Below are positions 1-6,648 of a stretch of DNA of 9,918 nt, one piece after another. Below the pieces are notes generated by a model. That model saw only the letters and a program-made list of their open reading frames with translations. It had not been told where the DNA came from and made no database searches. The position numbers and the translations under genes were made by a program. Source of the stretch: CAZPLZ01 sp964587525 (GTDB taxonomy: Bacteria; Oederibacteriota; CAKKQC01); contig CAZPLZ010000123.1 of assembly GCA_964587525.1 (NCBI GenBank), forward strand, positions 1-9,918, read 5' to 3'. Numbering within the stretch: position 1 is the stretch's first letter; each line of letters starts with the position of its first letter.

Positions 1-85
1 CGCGCACATCCTGGCCCGGCGGCGAGACTAACCGTGGCCGCTTCAACTGTGAGGCAATCCGGTTCAGAAATGCTTCGCGATCCAC
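1..85 (-). CDS. lutC: LutC-like LUD-domain protein, N-terminal fragment (cut by window edge)
   Basis: Only the first 28 codons are in the window. A GTG at 85-83 opens a frame reading MDREAFLNRIASQLKRPRLV and onward, which continues off the left edge without a stop. A start of the type (M)xREAFLxRI is typical of LutC, the small LUD-domain partner in LutABC-type L-lactate oxidation. The gene directly follows lutB, whose stop ends at 101, so gene order supports the call. The repeat's GGTGAGGGGG run lies five bases before the GTG and would serve as its ribosome-binding site. An overlapping ATG at 87-85 is in another frame and stops after seven codons, so GTG is the better start. The identification rests on a short N-terminus plus position; the LUD domain itself is not visible. 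Confidence 0.75.
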   Translation of the reverse strand, partial: MDREAFLNRIASQLKRPRLVSPPGQDVR

Positions 86-90
86 ATGGT

Positions 91-161
91 CCCCCTCACC
101 CTAACCCGGGCTCGAGGACTCGCCCCGCGGACGACCTCCCCCCTTTGGGGGGAGAGGGGAA
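91..161 (-). repeat. Intergenic hairpin repeat, copy A (lutB end / lutC start)
   Basis: This roughly 70-base element recurs at 6649-6717 and 8400-8468 in the same orientation. On the plus strand it starts CCCCCTCACCCTAACCCGGG and ends in a hairpin: CTCCCCCC (136-143), TTT loop, GGGGGGAG (147-154), then AGGGG. Read as mRNA, the hairpin comes first, then a GC-rich middle, then TAG and TGA stops in two different frames and GGTGAGGGGG. Here the element lies inside the 3' end of lutB, encodes its last residues and stop codon, and supplies the purine run before lutC. No transposase is encoded nearby, so if it is mobile it is a non-autonomous element. Confidence 0.85.
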
Positions 162-1600
162 GATGAAGGAGTGGTCCTCCTCTCATCTTTCAAGTCACTC
201 CAGAGATCTTGGAATGAACGGGGAGCAGGTTTCGGCAGCGTCCGGTGCTTCAACCAGCCCTTGAGCGGTCCTAGAAAGGGTGCCGCCCAGGGCTGATTCG
301 CAAGCGGGGCCAGCCAGCGGCTCATCGCTCCAGCCAGCCGGTACCACCTTGGTGATCTGAACACGCGGCTGAACAGCTTGAAGCCCAGTCGCTCGCCCGC
401 ACCGGTTAAGGCCGCCTCCACCCGGCGACGGCGCAGGTGCACGAGCATGTCGTGCAGTGGAATCTTGACCGGGCAGGCCTGAAAGCACGCGCCGCAGAGG
501 CTGGAAGCATTGGCGGTCTCCGCCCACTGAGCCTTGTCAGCCTGCTGGTTCTGTTGCAGCAAAGGGGTCAGGACGGCGCCGATCGGGCCACTGTAGACGC
601 CTCCGTACGCGTGACCGCCGATATGACGGTAGACCGGACAGACATTCAGGCACGCCCCGCACCGGATGCAGTTCAGAACCGACTGAAACTCCGGATCCCC
701 GAGCTGATCCGACCGGCCGTTGTCCAGAATAATGATGTGAAGCTCCTCGGGGCCGTCAGCTTCCCCCGCCCGCCGGGGCCCGGTCAGCACCGACATATAG
801 ACCGTGAGCTTCTGCCCGGTGGCGCTCCGCGGCAGGATATTGGCCATCACTTCCAGATCGTCCAGGGAAGGGACGATCCGCTCCATTCCCATCATCACCA
901 GCTGGATCCTGGGCAGCGTGGTCACCATGCGCCCGTTGCCCTCGCTGGTGAACAGCACCATCGAGCCGGTTTCCGCCACGGCGAAGTTGCATCCGGTCAT
1001 GCCGATGTCGGCCTGCTGGAATATTTCCCGCAGCCGCCGGCGGGCGAACCCTGCCAGAACCGCTGTTTCCGTTGAGAGCTTCTCCCCCCCCTCCCGCTCA
1101 AACAATTCCTGTATCTGCTGCCGGTTCTTGTGAATAGCGGGATTGATGATGTGCGAAGGCGTTTCATGTGCGAGCTGAACGATCCACTCGCCCAGGTCAG
1201 TTTCCACGCACCTTATGCCGTGCGGTTCGAAGCGGTGGTTGATACCTACTTCCTCCGTAACCATGGACTTGGACTTGGCGACGAGCTTCGCCCCTTTGGT
1301 ACGGGCGATATCTAGCGCTTGAGTCGCAGCTTCAGCGGCGTCGGCGGCGAAGTGCACGTGTCCGCCCTGCGCCGTCACCTGGCGGGTGAACTGGTCCAGG
1401 TAATAGTCCAGGTGGGCGATCGTGTGCGCCCGGATGGCCCGGCCGCACTCCCGCCATTCCTCCCAGTGGCCCAGCGCTTCCGTGCTTTTGTGCTTCTGCC
1501 CGCTCTGGCGTTCGGCCGTGAAACGCACCGCTTTGCGCAGAAACTCATTGCGCAGCGCAATGTCTGCCCGTTCCTTCAGCGTGGCCGCCGGGGCGCTCAC
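101..1600 (-). CDS. lutB: LutB-like lactate utilization iron-sulfur protein
   Basis: This is the LUD-domain plus ferredoxin-like subunit of the LutABC complex, which oxidises L-lactate to pyruvate in the cytoplasm. The LUD region covers about residues 30-290 (TGCNFAVAETGSMVLFTSEG is characteristic). Two 4Fe-4S motifs follow: C311-x2-C314-x2-C317-x3-C321-P, and a second group C369, C372, C376-P. The chosen start is GTG at 1600, which overlaps the lutA stop as GTGA and has a GGGAG site about eight bases upstream. The open frame continues 31 codons further to 1693, but those residues lie inside lutA and do not resemble the family. The product is about 499 residues, somewhat longer than usual, because the last roughly 20 residues (PLPPKGGGRPRGESSSPG) and the stop come from repeat copy A. 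Confidence 0.93.
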   Translation of the reverse strand: MSAPAATLKERADIALRNEFLRKAVRFTAERQSGQKHKSTEALGHWEEWRECGRAIRAHTIAHLDYYLDQFTRQVTAQGGHVHFAADAAEAATQALDIARTKGAKLVAKSKSMVTEEVGINHRFEPHGIRCVETDLGEWIVQLAHETPSHIINPAIHKNRQQIQELFEREGGEKLSTETAVLAGFARRRLREIFQQADIGMTGCNFAVAETGSMVLFTSEGNGRMVTTLPRIQLVMMGMERIVPSLDDLEVMANILPRSATGQKLTVYMSVLTGPRRAGEADGPEELHIIILDNGRSDQLGDPEFQSVLNCIRCGACLNVCPVYRHIGGHAYGGVYSGPIGAVLTPLLQQNQQADKAQWAETANASSLCGACFQACPVKIPLHDMLVHLRRRRVEAALTGAGERLGFKLFSRVFRSPRWYRLAGAMSRWLAPLANQPWAAPFLGPLKGWLKHRTLPKPAPRSFQDLWSDLKDERRTTPSSSPLPPKGGGRPRGESSSPG

Positions 1601-2328
1601 AACCCCGCTCCCTGCGACAGCAGCTCGGCCAGGTGGATCGATTTCACCGGCGCCCCGCGCTGCGTAAGATGCCCGGCGATGTTCATGAGGCACCCCATGT
1701 CCGTGCCCACCAGGTACTGGGGGGAGGTCTCCAGCACGTGATCCACCTTCTCCCTGACCATCGCGCCGGAGATGTCGCCAAGCTTGACCGCAAAAGTACC
1801 GCCAAACCCGCAGCAGTCCTCCGCGTTGGGCAGCGGGACCAGCTCCAGCCGACGAACCGCCCGCAGCAGCGCCAGCGGCTCATCCTGCACGCCCAGCAGC
1901 CGGGCGCCGTGGCAGGAAGGGTGGTAGGTCACCCGGTGCGGAAACGATGCGCCCACGTCGGTCTTTCCAAGGACGTTGACGAGGAACTGCGAGAATTCAT
2001 ACGTGTTGTGCTTAAGACGCTCCGCGCGTTTCGCCAGATCGGACCGGCCCGCAAACAGCTCGGGATAGTAATGATGCACCATGCCGGCGCAGGACCCTGA
2101 GGGGGTCACGACATACTCGGCGTCCTCGAATGCGTCGAGCATGGTCCGGGCCACCGATCGCGCCTCGTCCACGTAGCCACCGTTGAAGGCCGGCTGGCCG
2201 CAGCACGTCTGGGCCGCCGGGAACTCCACCGTGCAGCCCAGCCGGCGCAGGAGACGGACCATGCTCACCCCGACCTGGGGGTACAACTGGTCGACCAGAC
2301 AGGTGATAAAGAGGGAGACCTTAATCAT
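1597..2328 (-). CDS. lutA: LutA-like (Fe-S)-binding protein, two CCG domains
   Basis: LutA is the CCG-domain subunit of L-lactate oxidation, related to GlpC and heterodisulfide reductase subunit B. The 243-residue length is normal for the family. Two CCG repeats are visible. The first has C10, C42-C43-G (TCCGQPAFNGG) and C80. The second has C139 (HPSCHGARLL), C172-C173-G (DCCGFGGTF) and C213. All cysteines expected to bind clusters appear present. The ATG at 2326-2328 overlaps the end of the upstream Gfo/Idh gene by eight bases, and an AGGGG-type site sits in that gene's last codons, which implies translational coupling. The GTGA overlap with lutB at the other end shows that lutA and lutB are translated together. 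No lactate permease gene is seen in the window. Confidence 0.93.
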   Translation of the reverse strand: MIKVSLFITCLVDQLYPQVGVSMVRLLRRLGCTVEFPAAQTCCGQPAFNGGYVDEARSVARTMLDAFEDAEYVVTPSGSCAGMVHHYYPELFAGRSDLAKRAERLKHNTYEFSQFLVNVLGKTDVGASFPHRVTYHPSCHGARLLGVQDEPLALLRAVRRLELVPLPNAEDCCGFGGTFAVKLGDISGAMVREKVDHVLETSPQYLVGTDMGCLMNIAGHLTQRGAPVKSIHLAELLSQGAGL

Positions 2329-3424
2329 CCAGCTTCCCCTTGGGCAGGCCCGGGGGGAGAAGAGCGGGGCGGGCGCAGGTGCTGGTCAGCTCGACGTGCC
2401 GGCCCTCCCGCGAAGCATCATGGATGGCGTGCATGATGTCAAGCACGTGATAGGCCAGTTCACCACTGGCGCGGTGCGGCCGGCCTGACTGCAACGCGTA
2501 CGCAATCTCGGCCACCCCCAGCCCCCGGCTCTCCCCGGTGTATCCGTGGGTCAGCGGTACCTCGGTCCATTTGGGTTCTCCGGCGCGGCGAAGCCGCACC
2601 GGGCCATCGAATGTGTTCGGGTCCGGCACATTGAGCGATCCCTCACTGCCATGGATCTCGATGTTGGGCAGCCGGTGATGCCAAACGTCAAAGCTCATGA
2701 TGAGCGTGGCCACCGCACCGGAGGAAAAATCCAGAACGCCTGCGATGTGTGTGGGAATTTCGACTTTGATTTTGGTCCCGCGTTTGGGCAGGCTGCCGAT
2801 GGTCCGCTCGGGAAAGCTGATCTGTGCCGATCCGGTCGCGCGGCGCACCGGGCCCAGGAGCGAGACCAGAGTGGTGACGTAATAGGGCCCCATATCGAAC
2901 ATCGGGCCGCCGCCCGGCTTGAAGAAAAACTCGGGATTGGGATGCCAGATCTCATGTCCATGCATCATCATGAAAGCATCCACAGCCACCGGTGTTCCGA
3001 TGGCCCCATCATCAATCAGCTTGCGGCATGTCTGCAGACCGGCGCCAAGGAAGGTATCGGGAGCGCCGCCGACCAGGAGTTTTTTCTCCCTGGCCAGCTC
3101 AAGCATTTTTTGGCCATCCTCGCGGGTGACGGCCAGGGGCTTTTCGTTATAGACACTCTTGCCCGCTTGAAGGGCCGCCAGCCCGACCTCCCCGTGCGCC
3201 GCGGGCACCGTGATGTTGATGACGACCCGGATCTCCGGGTCAGCCAGTAACTCCTTGACCGTGAGCGCTCTGACCTTGTGCTCTGCGGCTTTGGCCTTGG
3301 CGGCTTCCATGTTGATGTCGGCACAGGCCACGATGTCCAGCACGTCCATCACCTTGCCTGCCTGGAAATAGACGCCGCTGATATTCCCGCACCCGATGAT
3401 CCCAACCTTGATCGTGTTTGCCAC
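2321..3424 (-). CDS. Gfo/Idh/MocA-family NAD(P)-dependent oxidoreductase
   Basis: This is a predicted cytosolic sugar or cyclitol dehydrogenase of the Gfo/Idh/MocA family. The N-terminal Rossmann fold begins VGIIGCGNIS (about residues 7-16), with an acidic ADIN at 35-38 after the second strand. EKP at 94-96 is the family's conserved catalytic-lysine motif. The segment GGGPMFDMGPYYVTTLVSLL (171-190) matches the conserved alpha/beta-domain region of the family, in which an Asp-x-Gly pattern is usual. At 367 residues it has normal length. The start is GTG at 3424 with GAGGGG a few bases upstream, supplied by the preceding hairpin repeat. Its substrate cannot be told from sequence. The neighbouring GH4 glycosidase suggests a role in sugar oxidation, possibly of the released or 3-keto sugar, but this is inference. 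Confidence 0.9.
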   Translation of the reverse strand: MANTIKVGIIGCGNISGVYFQAGKVMDVLDIVACADINMEAAKAKAAEHKVRALTVKELLADPEIRVVINITVPAAHGEVGLAALQAGKSVYNEKPLAVTREDGQKMLELAREKKLLVGGAPDTFLGAGLQTCRKLIDDGAIGTPVAVDAFMMMHGHEIWHPNPEFFFKPGGGPMFDMGPYYVTTLVSLLGPVRRATGSAQISFPERTIGSLPKRGTKIKVEIPTHIAGVLDFSSGAVATLIMSFDVWHHRLPNIEIHGSEGSLNVPDPNTFDGPVRLRRAGEPKWTEVPLTHGYTGESRGLGVAEIAYALQSGRPHRASGELAYHVLDIMHAIHDASREGRHVELTSTCARPALLPPGLPKGKLDD

Positions 3425-3466
3425 CCTGACCCCTCTCCCTGTCCCTCTCCCCTGAAGGGGAGAGGG
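3425..3466 (-). repeat. Short hairpin repeat, copy D (GH4 / Gfo-Idh junction)
   Basis: A perfect inverted repeat, CCCTCTCCCC (3443-3452) with loop TGAA and GGGGAGAGGG (3457-3466), fills most of the 47-base gap between the GH4 stop and the Gfo/Idh GTG start. The side next to the start reads CCCTGACCCCTCTCCC on the plus strand, similar to the CCCCTCACCCT end of the three longer copies but without their GC-rich middle. It is therefore a short relative of that family. In the mRNA, GAGGGG next to the GTG can act as ribosome-binding site. No T-run follows the stem on either strand, so it is not a typical intrinsic terminator. Confidence 0.7.
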
Positions 3467-3471
3467 AATTG

Positions 3472-4872
3472 CTATTTAAACTGTGGCAGCCATCTCCGCT
3501 CGGCCTTGAACATCTCGTCCACCATGCCCCGGATCTGCGGCAGCGTGAGCAGTGCGCCAGTCAGCGGATCCAGGGCGATCGCCTGATAGACCAGCGACCT
3601 CTCCCCGGTCAGCGCCGCCTTGACAGCCAGCTCCTGGACATTCATGTTCAGCCGGTTGATCGCCGCGCACTGCGGCGGCAACGCCCCGAACATGGTCGGC
3701 TGAACGCCGTTTCTATCCACGAGGCATGCCACCTCCACACAGGAAACCTGGGGGAGGTTGGTGATGCTGTGCCCCTGCGGGCTGGCTGGGTCTGTTCCCA
3801 GTGGGCCCCAGTTCGGCACGTTACCGTAGATCACGTTCTTCACGCCGGTCTCGCAGGAGTGGATGATACGCGCGCCATACTCCTCGCTCAGCGTAAGCGG
3901 TCCCTCGCACAGCTTCTCCAGATAGTCCTGGTGCTTGGCCTCCTTGTACGAGCAGCAGATCTGATAGTAATCCCACCGCCAGGGGATGTAGGCCTTGGCC
4001 AGCTTTGAGTTTTTCCGGAACCAGGGCACGTACTCACTGGCGTGATGGGAGCTCTCGGTGTGGAAGTAGCCAAAGGAGCGCATGATCTCCGCACGCACGC
4101 TCTCATAGTAGTACAGATCATCCGTGATCTTGTGATCGAGGCCCCGCTGTTCGAACCGGGCGGCCGGCTTGCGCGTGGACTTGCTAACGCCAATCGGAGA
4201 CGGGCACTTCCGTTCCATGACCGCGCGCAGCCGAGGGTACACATCCTGCCCGTTGTGCTTGAACTCGGTAAACCAGGCCTGGTGGTTGATACCGCCACAC
4301 TTGAAGGTGACCTCCTCGTAGGGTACACCGAGTTGGTTGGCAAGCATGCGGCTGGTCCCCTGCACGCTGTGGCACAAGCCGACGGTCTTGACCCCCAGCA
4401 GGCTGGTCGCCCAACAGTTCATGGCCATCGGGTTGGCGTACTGCAAGAGCAGCGCGTCCGGCGCGACCCTCTTCATGTCCTCCGCAATCCCCTCCAGGGC
4501 GCCGATGGACCGCAGGCCCCGGAACACGCCGCCGGGGCCAAGCGTATCGCCCACAGGCTGGTCCAGCCTATACTTCCGTGGGATCTCCACATCGGGAGTG
4601 TAGGCTTCGATCCCTCCGACCTGGAAGGCGACGATGACGTAGTCCGCGCCGTCCAGCGCCCTTTTCCGGTTGGTGCCGGCTTCAAGCTTGGTCGGCAGGT
4701 AGTTCCGCTTGATGATGCCGCTGATGAGTTTCCTGTTCTTGGCGAGCGTTTTTGGATTGATGTCGAAGAGGTGCAGCGTGCAACCTTGCAGCTCAGGAAA
4801 TGAAAGGATGTCCACGGTCAGCCGGATCGGGAAGACATAACCGCCGGCACCAACGATCGTGATCTTGGGCAT
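3472..4872 (-). CDS. GH4-family NAD+-dependent glycosidase, alpha-galactosidase-like
   Basis: Glycoside hydrolase family 4 enzymes use NAD+ and a divalent metal to cleave glycosides by oxidation, elimination and reduction. The N-terminus ITIVGAGGYVFP (4-15) is the NAD-binding loop, with D37 in HLFDINP ending the second strand. The metal and activity motif is CHSV at 167-170 (GLCHSVQGT). Within GH4 the CHSV variant is associated with MelA-type alpha-galactosidases rather than phospho-glycosidases (CNVP). GGINHQAWF (193-201) supplies the conserved Asn-His pair. SSHHASEYVPWF (274-285) and SCVEVACLVDRNGVQP (377-392) also fit alpha-galactosidases. The 466-residue length is normal. No signal peptide is visible, so it should be cytosolic and need imported substrate, but no transporter is in the window. 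It starts 18 bases after the upstream cNMP-binding gene, with a GGGGGA site. Confidence 0.9.
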   Translation of the reverse strand: MPKITIVGAGGYVFPIRLTVDILSFPELQGCTLHLFDINPKTLAKNRKLISGIIKRNYLPTKLEAGTNRKRALDGADYVIVAFQVGGIEAYTPDVEIPRKYRLDQPVGDTLGPGGVFRGLRSIGALEGIAEDMKRVAPDALLLQYANPMAMNCWATSLLGVKTVGLCHSVQGTSRMLANQLGVPYEEVTFKCGGINHQAWFTEFKHNGQDVYPRLRAVMERKCPSPIGVSKSTRKPAARFEQRGLDHKITDDLYYYESVRAEIMRSFGYFHTESSHHASEYVPWFRKNSKLAKAYIPWRWDYYQICCSYKEAKHQDYLEKLCEGPLTLSEEYGARIIHSCETGVKNVIYGNVPNWGPLGTDPASPQGHSITNLPQVSCVEVACLVDRNGVQPTMFGALPPQCAAINRLNMNVQELAVKAALTGERSLVYQAIALDPLTGALLTLPQIRGMVDEMFKAERRWLPQFK

Positions 4873-4890
4873 GGGACTTATTCCCCCATC

Positions 4891-5331
4891 TCAGCCGGCG
4901 GTCTTCTTGAGCGTCCGCCTGAGCCTGGCGGAAAGAGTGCGCAGGAGAATCTTGTAAAGTTTGAGTGCAACCGCTGGGCGATGTCGCTGCAGGAAGTCCA
5001 TGTGGCCTTTGTTGATCCTGAGCGCGATGACGTCGGCGCTGGCCCGCACGGAGGCGGATCGCAAGGAGCCGTCCACAAGCGCCATTTCGCCGAAGAACTC
5101 ACCCTGGCTGGCCACGGCAATGGTCTGTTCGTCCTCTTGGACCTTTTTGAAGATTTTGACGATGCCCTTGCGGATGACATACATAGCGTTGGAAGTATTG
5201 CCTTCGGCAAAGATCATCTCACCACGCTTGAATGTCACCTCATTGAGGATCTCCAACATCTCTAGATCCCTATCGGTCAGCTCCCGGTAGGTGTCGTACT
5301 CCTTCAGAAATCCGGCTTTTTCTGAGGGCAT
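4891..5331 (-). CDS. Single-domain cyclic-nucleotide-binding protein (second of tandem pair)
   Basis: The 146-residue protein is almost entirely a CRP/PKA-type cyclic-nucleotide-binding domain. The beta-barrel runs through FAEGNTSNAMYVIRKGIVKI (41-60). The phosphate-binding cassette is GEFFGEMALVDGSLRSASVRA (77-97 in two conserved blocks), with the key Glu82 and Arg91 retained, so ligand binding is plausible. A C-terminal helix with many Leu, Arg and Lys residues ends the protein. There is no helix-turn-helix, kinase or channel segment, so it cannot act as a classical CRP by itself. The ATG at 5331 lies three bases after the stop of the upstream paralogue and lacks a clear ribosome-binding site, suggesting coupled translation. 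The two genes share the same layout and look like a tandem duplication. The nucleotide bound and the partner are unknown. Confidence 0.88.
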   Translation of the reverse strand: MPSEKAGFLKEYDTYRELTDRDLEMLEILNEVTFKRGEMIFAEGNTSNAMYVIRKGIVKIFKKVQEDEQTIAVASQGEFFGEMALVDGSLRSASVRASADVIALRINKGHMDFLQRHRPAVALKLYKILLRTLSARLRRTLKKTAG

Positions 5332-5334
5332 GGG

Positions 5335-5787
5335 TCAGCGGACCGCAAAGAGCCTTTTGGTCGTTTCGCGAAGCCGTTCACTGAGAAATGTGAGAAGGAT
5401 CTTGACCAGTTTCACCGCGACCTCAGGATGCTGCCCTTCGAGATCTTTGAGGGAGGTTACAGGAAAGCTGGCTATGGTGGTCCGGGTGGTGGTCCGCGCG
5501 CTGGCGGTCCGCGGGCCGCCATCCACAAATGCCGCCTCCCCCAAGGGATGTCCGGCCTCCGCCAGCCCCACGGTGAGGTCCTGGCCATCAGGCCCCTTGG
5601 CAAAGATTTTAACGGCGCCGGTCCTTACGATATAAACCGCATCTGTGGGATCGTTTTCCCTGAAGAGGAATTCCACATCGCCAAAACTTTTCATCTCTGC
5701 CAGCGGTTCCAAAATGGCCAGATCCTGGTCCGTAAAGTCAGCATAAATGGGATATCCTTTCAGGAAGCCGAGCTTGTCAGGGGACAT
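5335..5787 (-). CDS. Single-domain cyclic-nucleotide-binding protein (first of tandem pair)
   Basis: This 150-residue paralogue of the next gene aligns along its whole length: GFLKxY at the start, then FTDQDLAILEPL, AVYIVRTGAVKIF (50-62), and a shared VAVKLVKILL ... SERLRETTKRL tail. Its phosphate-binding cassette is GHPLGEAAFVDGGPRTAS (79-96). Glu84 and Arg93 are kept, but the usual FGEMAL is changed to LGEAAF, so affinity or specificity may differ from its partner. There is no DNA-binding domain. The ATG at 5787 has a good AAAGGA site about four bases upstream. The 71-base gap to tatD is the only gap in this half of the window without the hairpin repeat, and it holds a CRP-like palindrome, so transcription may restart here. 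Confidence 0.88.
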   Translation of the reverse strand: MSPDKLGFLKGYPIYADFTDQDLAILEPLAEMKSFGDVEFLFRENDPTDAVYIVRTGAVKIFAKGPDGQDLTVGLAEAGHPLGEAAFVDGGPRTASARTTTRTTIASFPVTSLKDLEGQHPEVAVKLVKILLTFLSERLRETTKRLFAVR

Positions 5788-5802
5788 GATCCTTTCTCAC
5801 CA

Positions 5803-5818
5803 TGTGTATCCTGTCACA
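5803..5818. promoter_or_regulatory. CRP-like palindrome upstream of the cNMP-binding gene pair
   Basis: TGTGT-ATCCTG-TCACA matches the E. coli CRP core TGTGA-N6-TCACA at nine of ten arm positions. It lies 15 bases upstream of the first cNMP-binding gene's ATG, in the 71-base gap after tatD. A possible -35-like TTGTGG and an AT-richer stretch lie just upstream on the minus strand. A site this close to the start codon would more likely repress than activate. A chance match is possible, and CRP-family proteins of this organism may prefer another sequence. No helix-turn-helix regulator is encoded in the window. Confidence 0.4.
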
Positions 5819-5858
5819 CCTTTATTTTTCACCACAAGGCCCATACCCAATAGCGAAA

Positions 5859-6644
5859 CTATCGCAGGCCCTGACAATTGCCGGAGCCAAACAATCGCAG
5901 CCCGTTTTCTCTCGTGAGCTCGCCAAGCTCCTCCACCCCTATGCCCATCGCCTCGGCCACCACCTTTGCGGTATGCGCCACGAACGCTGGCTCGTTGCGC
6001 TTGCCCCGAACCGGCTGCGGAGCCAGGTAAGGTGAATCCGTTTCCAGCAGGAGCCGGTCCTGGGGAAACCTTTTGAGTTGAGCGCGGAGGACATCGTTTT
6101 TCGGATAGGTGCAGGTACCACCTAAGCCAAGATGGAAGCCGGCGTTCACCGCGGCCCGCGCGAAGACCTCGTCCGCCTCGATACAGTGGAACACCCCGCC
6201 CACATCCAAAGCTTCTTCTTCCTCAATGACCTTCAGTACTTCCCATGCCGCTTTGCGTGAATGCATGACCAGCGGGAGCCGGTGCTTCTTCGCCAGCCTG
6301 ACCTGAGCTCGAAAAACAGGAACCTGCTTCTCAAGCGGCGGGTCCGGATGGTGCGCGTCCAGCCCGCACTCGCCCACGGCAACCGGCCGCTCCTTCACGA
6401 TGAGCTCATCCAGTTCGTCTTCCCAACCAGGCTTGACCTGGCCGGCCAACTCAGGGTGGATGCCAGCCGATGCCAACACTTGACTGTGGTTCCGGGCGAT
6501 GCCCAGGCTTGCCCGGCTGGTTTCCAAATCGCTGGCCACAGCCAGGATCCAGGTCACCTTCGCCTCACTGGCTCGGCGGAGGACTCCATCCAACTCGGCG
6601 TGCAATCCCGGATCGGTCAGGTGAGCGTGCGTATCGAAAAACAG
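5859..6644 (-). CDS. tatD: TatD-family metal-dependent DNase
   Basis: TatD proteins are TIM-barrel amidohydrolase-fold nucleases (3'-5' exonuclease or DNA-repair and quality-control roles). All metal-ligand motifs are present if the frame is read from CTG at 6644: FFDTHAHL (H6, H8), AVGECGLD (E92), LVMHSRKA (H128), VFHCIEAD (H153) and LLETDSPYLAP (D203). The result is about 261 residues, the usual length. The first TTG start would be at 6605, but it drops the HxH motif and would leave an inactive protein. Upstream of CTG the frame runs only five codons to a TAG at 6660-6662 inside repeat copy B, with no ATG, GTG or TTG. CTG initiation, helped by GAGGGG six bases before it, or a one-base error in the G-run, are the two explanations. 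The gene follows metG, a common bacterial order. Confidence 0.85.
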   Translation of the reverse strand: MFFDTHAHLTDPGLHAELDGVLRRASEAKVTWILAVASDLETSRASLGIARNHSQVLASAGIHPELAGQVKPGWEDELDELIVKERPVAVGECGLDAHHPDPPLEKQVPVFRAQVRLAKKHRLPLVMHSRKAAWEVLKVIEEEEALDVGGVFHCIEADEVFARAAVNAGFHLGLGGTCTYPKNDVLRAQLKRFPQDRLLLETDSPYLAPQPVRGKRNEPAFVAHTAKVVAEAMGIGVEELGELTRENGLRLFGSGNCQGLR

Positions 6645-6648
6645 ATTG

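Noticed and set aside
1601..1693. A 31-codon upstream extension of lutB to a start at 1693
   Set aside because: The extra residues lie within the lutA coding end and do not look like LutB. The GTG at 1600 has a GTGA overlap and a well-placed GGGAG site.
3443..3466. Hairpin as a rho-independent terminator after GH4
   Set aside because: The stem is perfect but no T-run follows on the minus strand, and the downstream Gfo/Idh start is immediately adjacent. The hairpins of copies A, B and C likewise lack T-runs.
437..4803. Long plus-strand open frames, such as 437-1075, 2546-3250 and 4042-4803
   Set aside because: They lie fully opposite lutB, Gfo/Idh and GH4. Their translations show no family motifs and are rich in Arg, Pro, His and Gly, as expected for antisense frames in GC-rich DNA.
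5859..6605. TTG at 6605 as the tatD start
   Set aside because: It removes the FFDTHAHL strand with the first two metal-binding histidines, although all later catalytic residues are intact.
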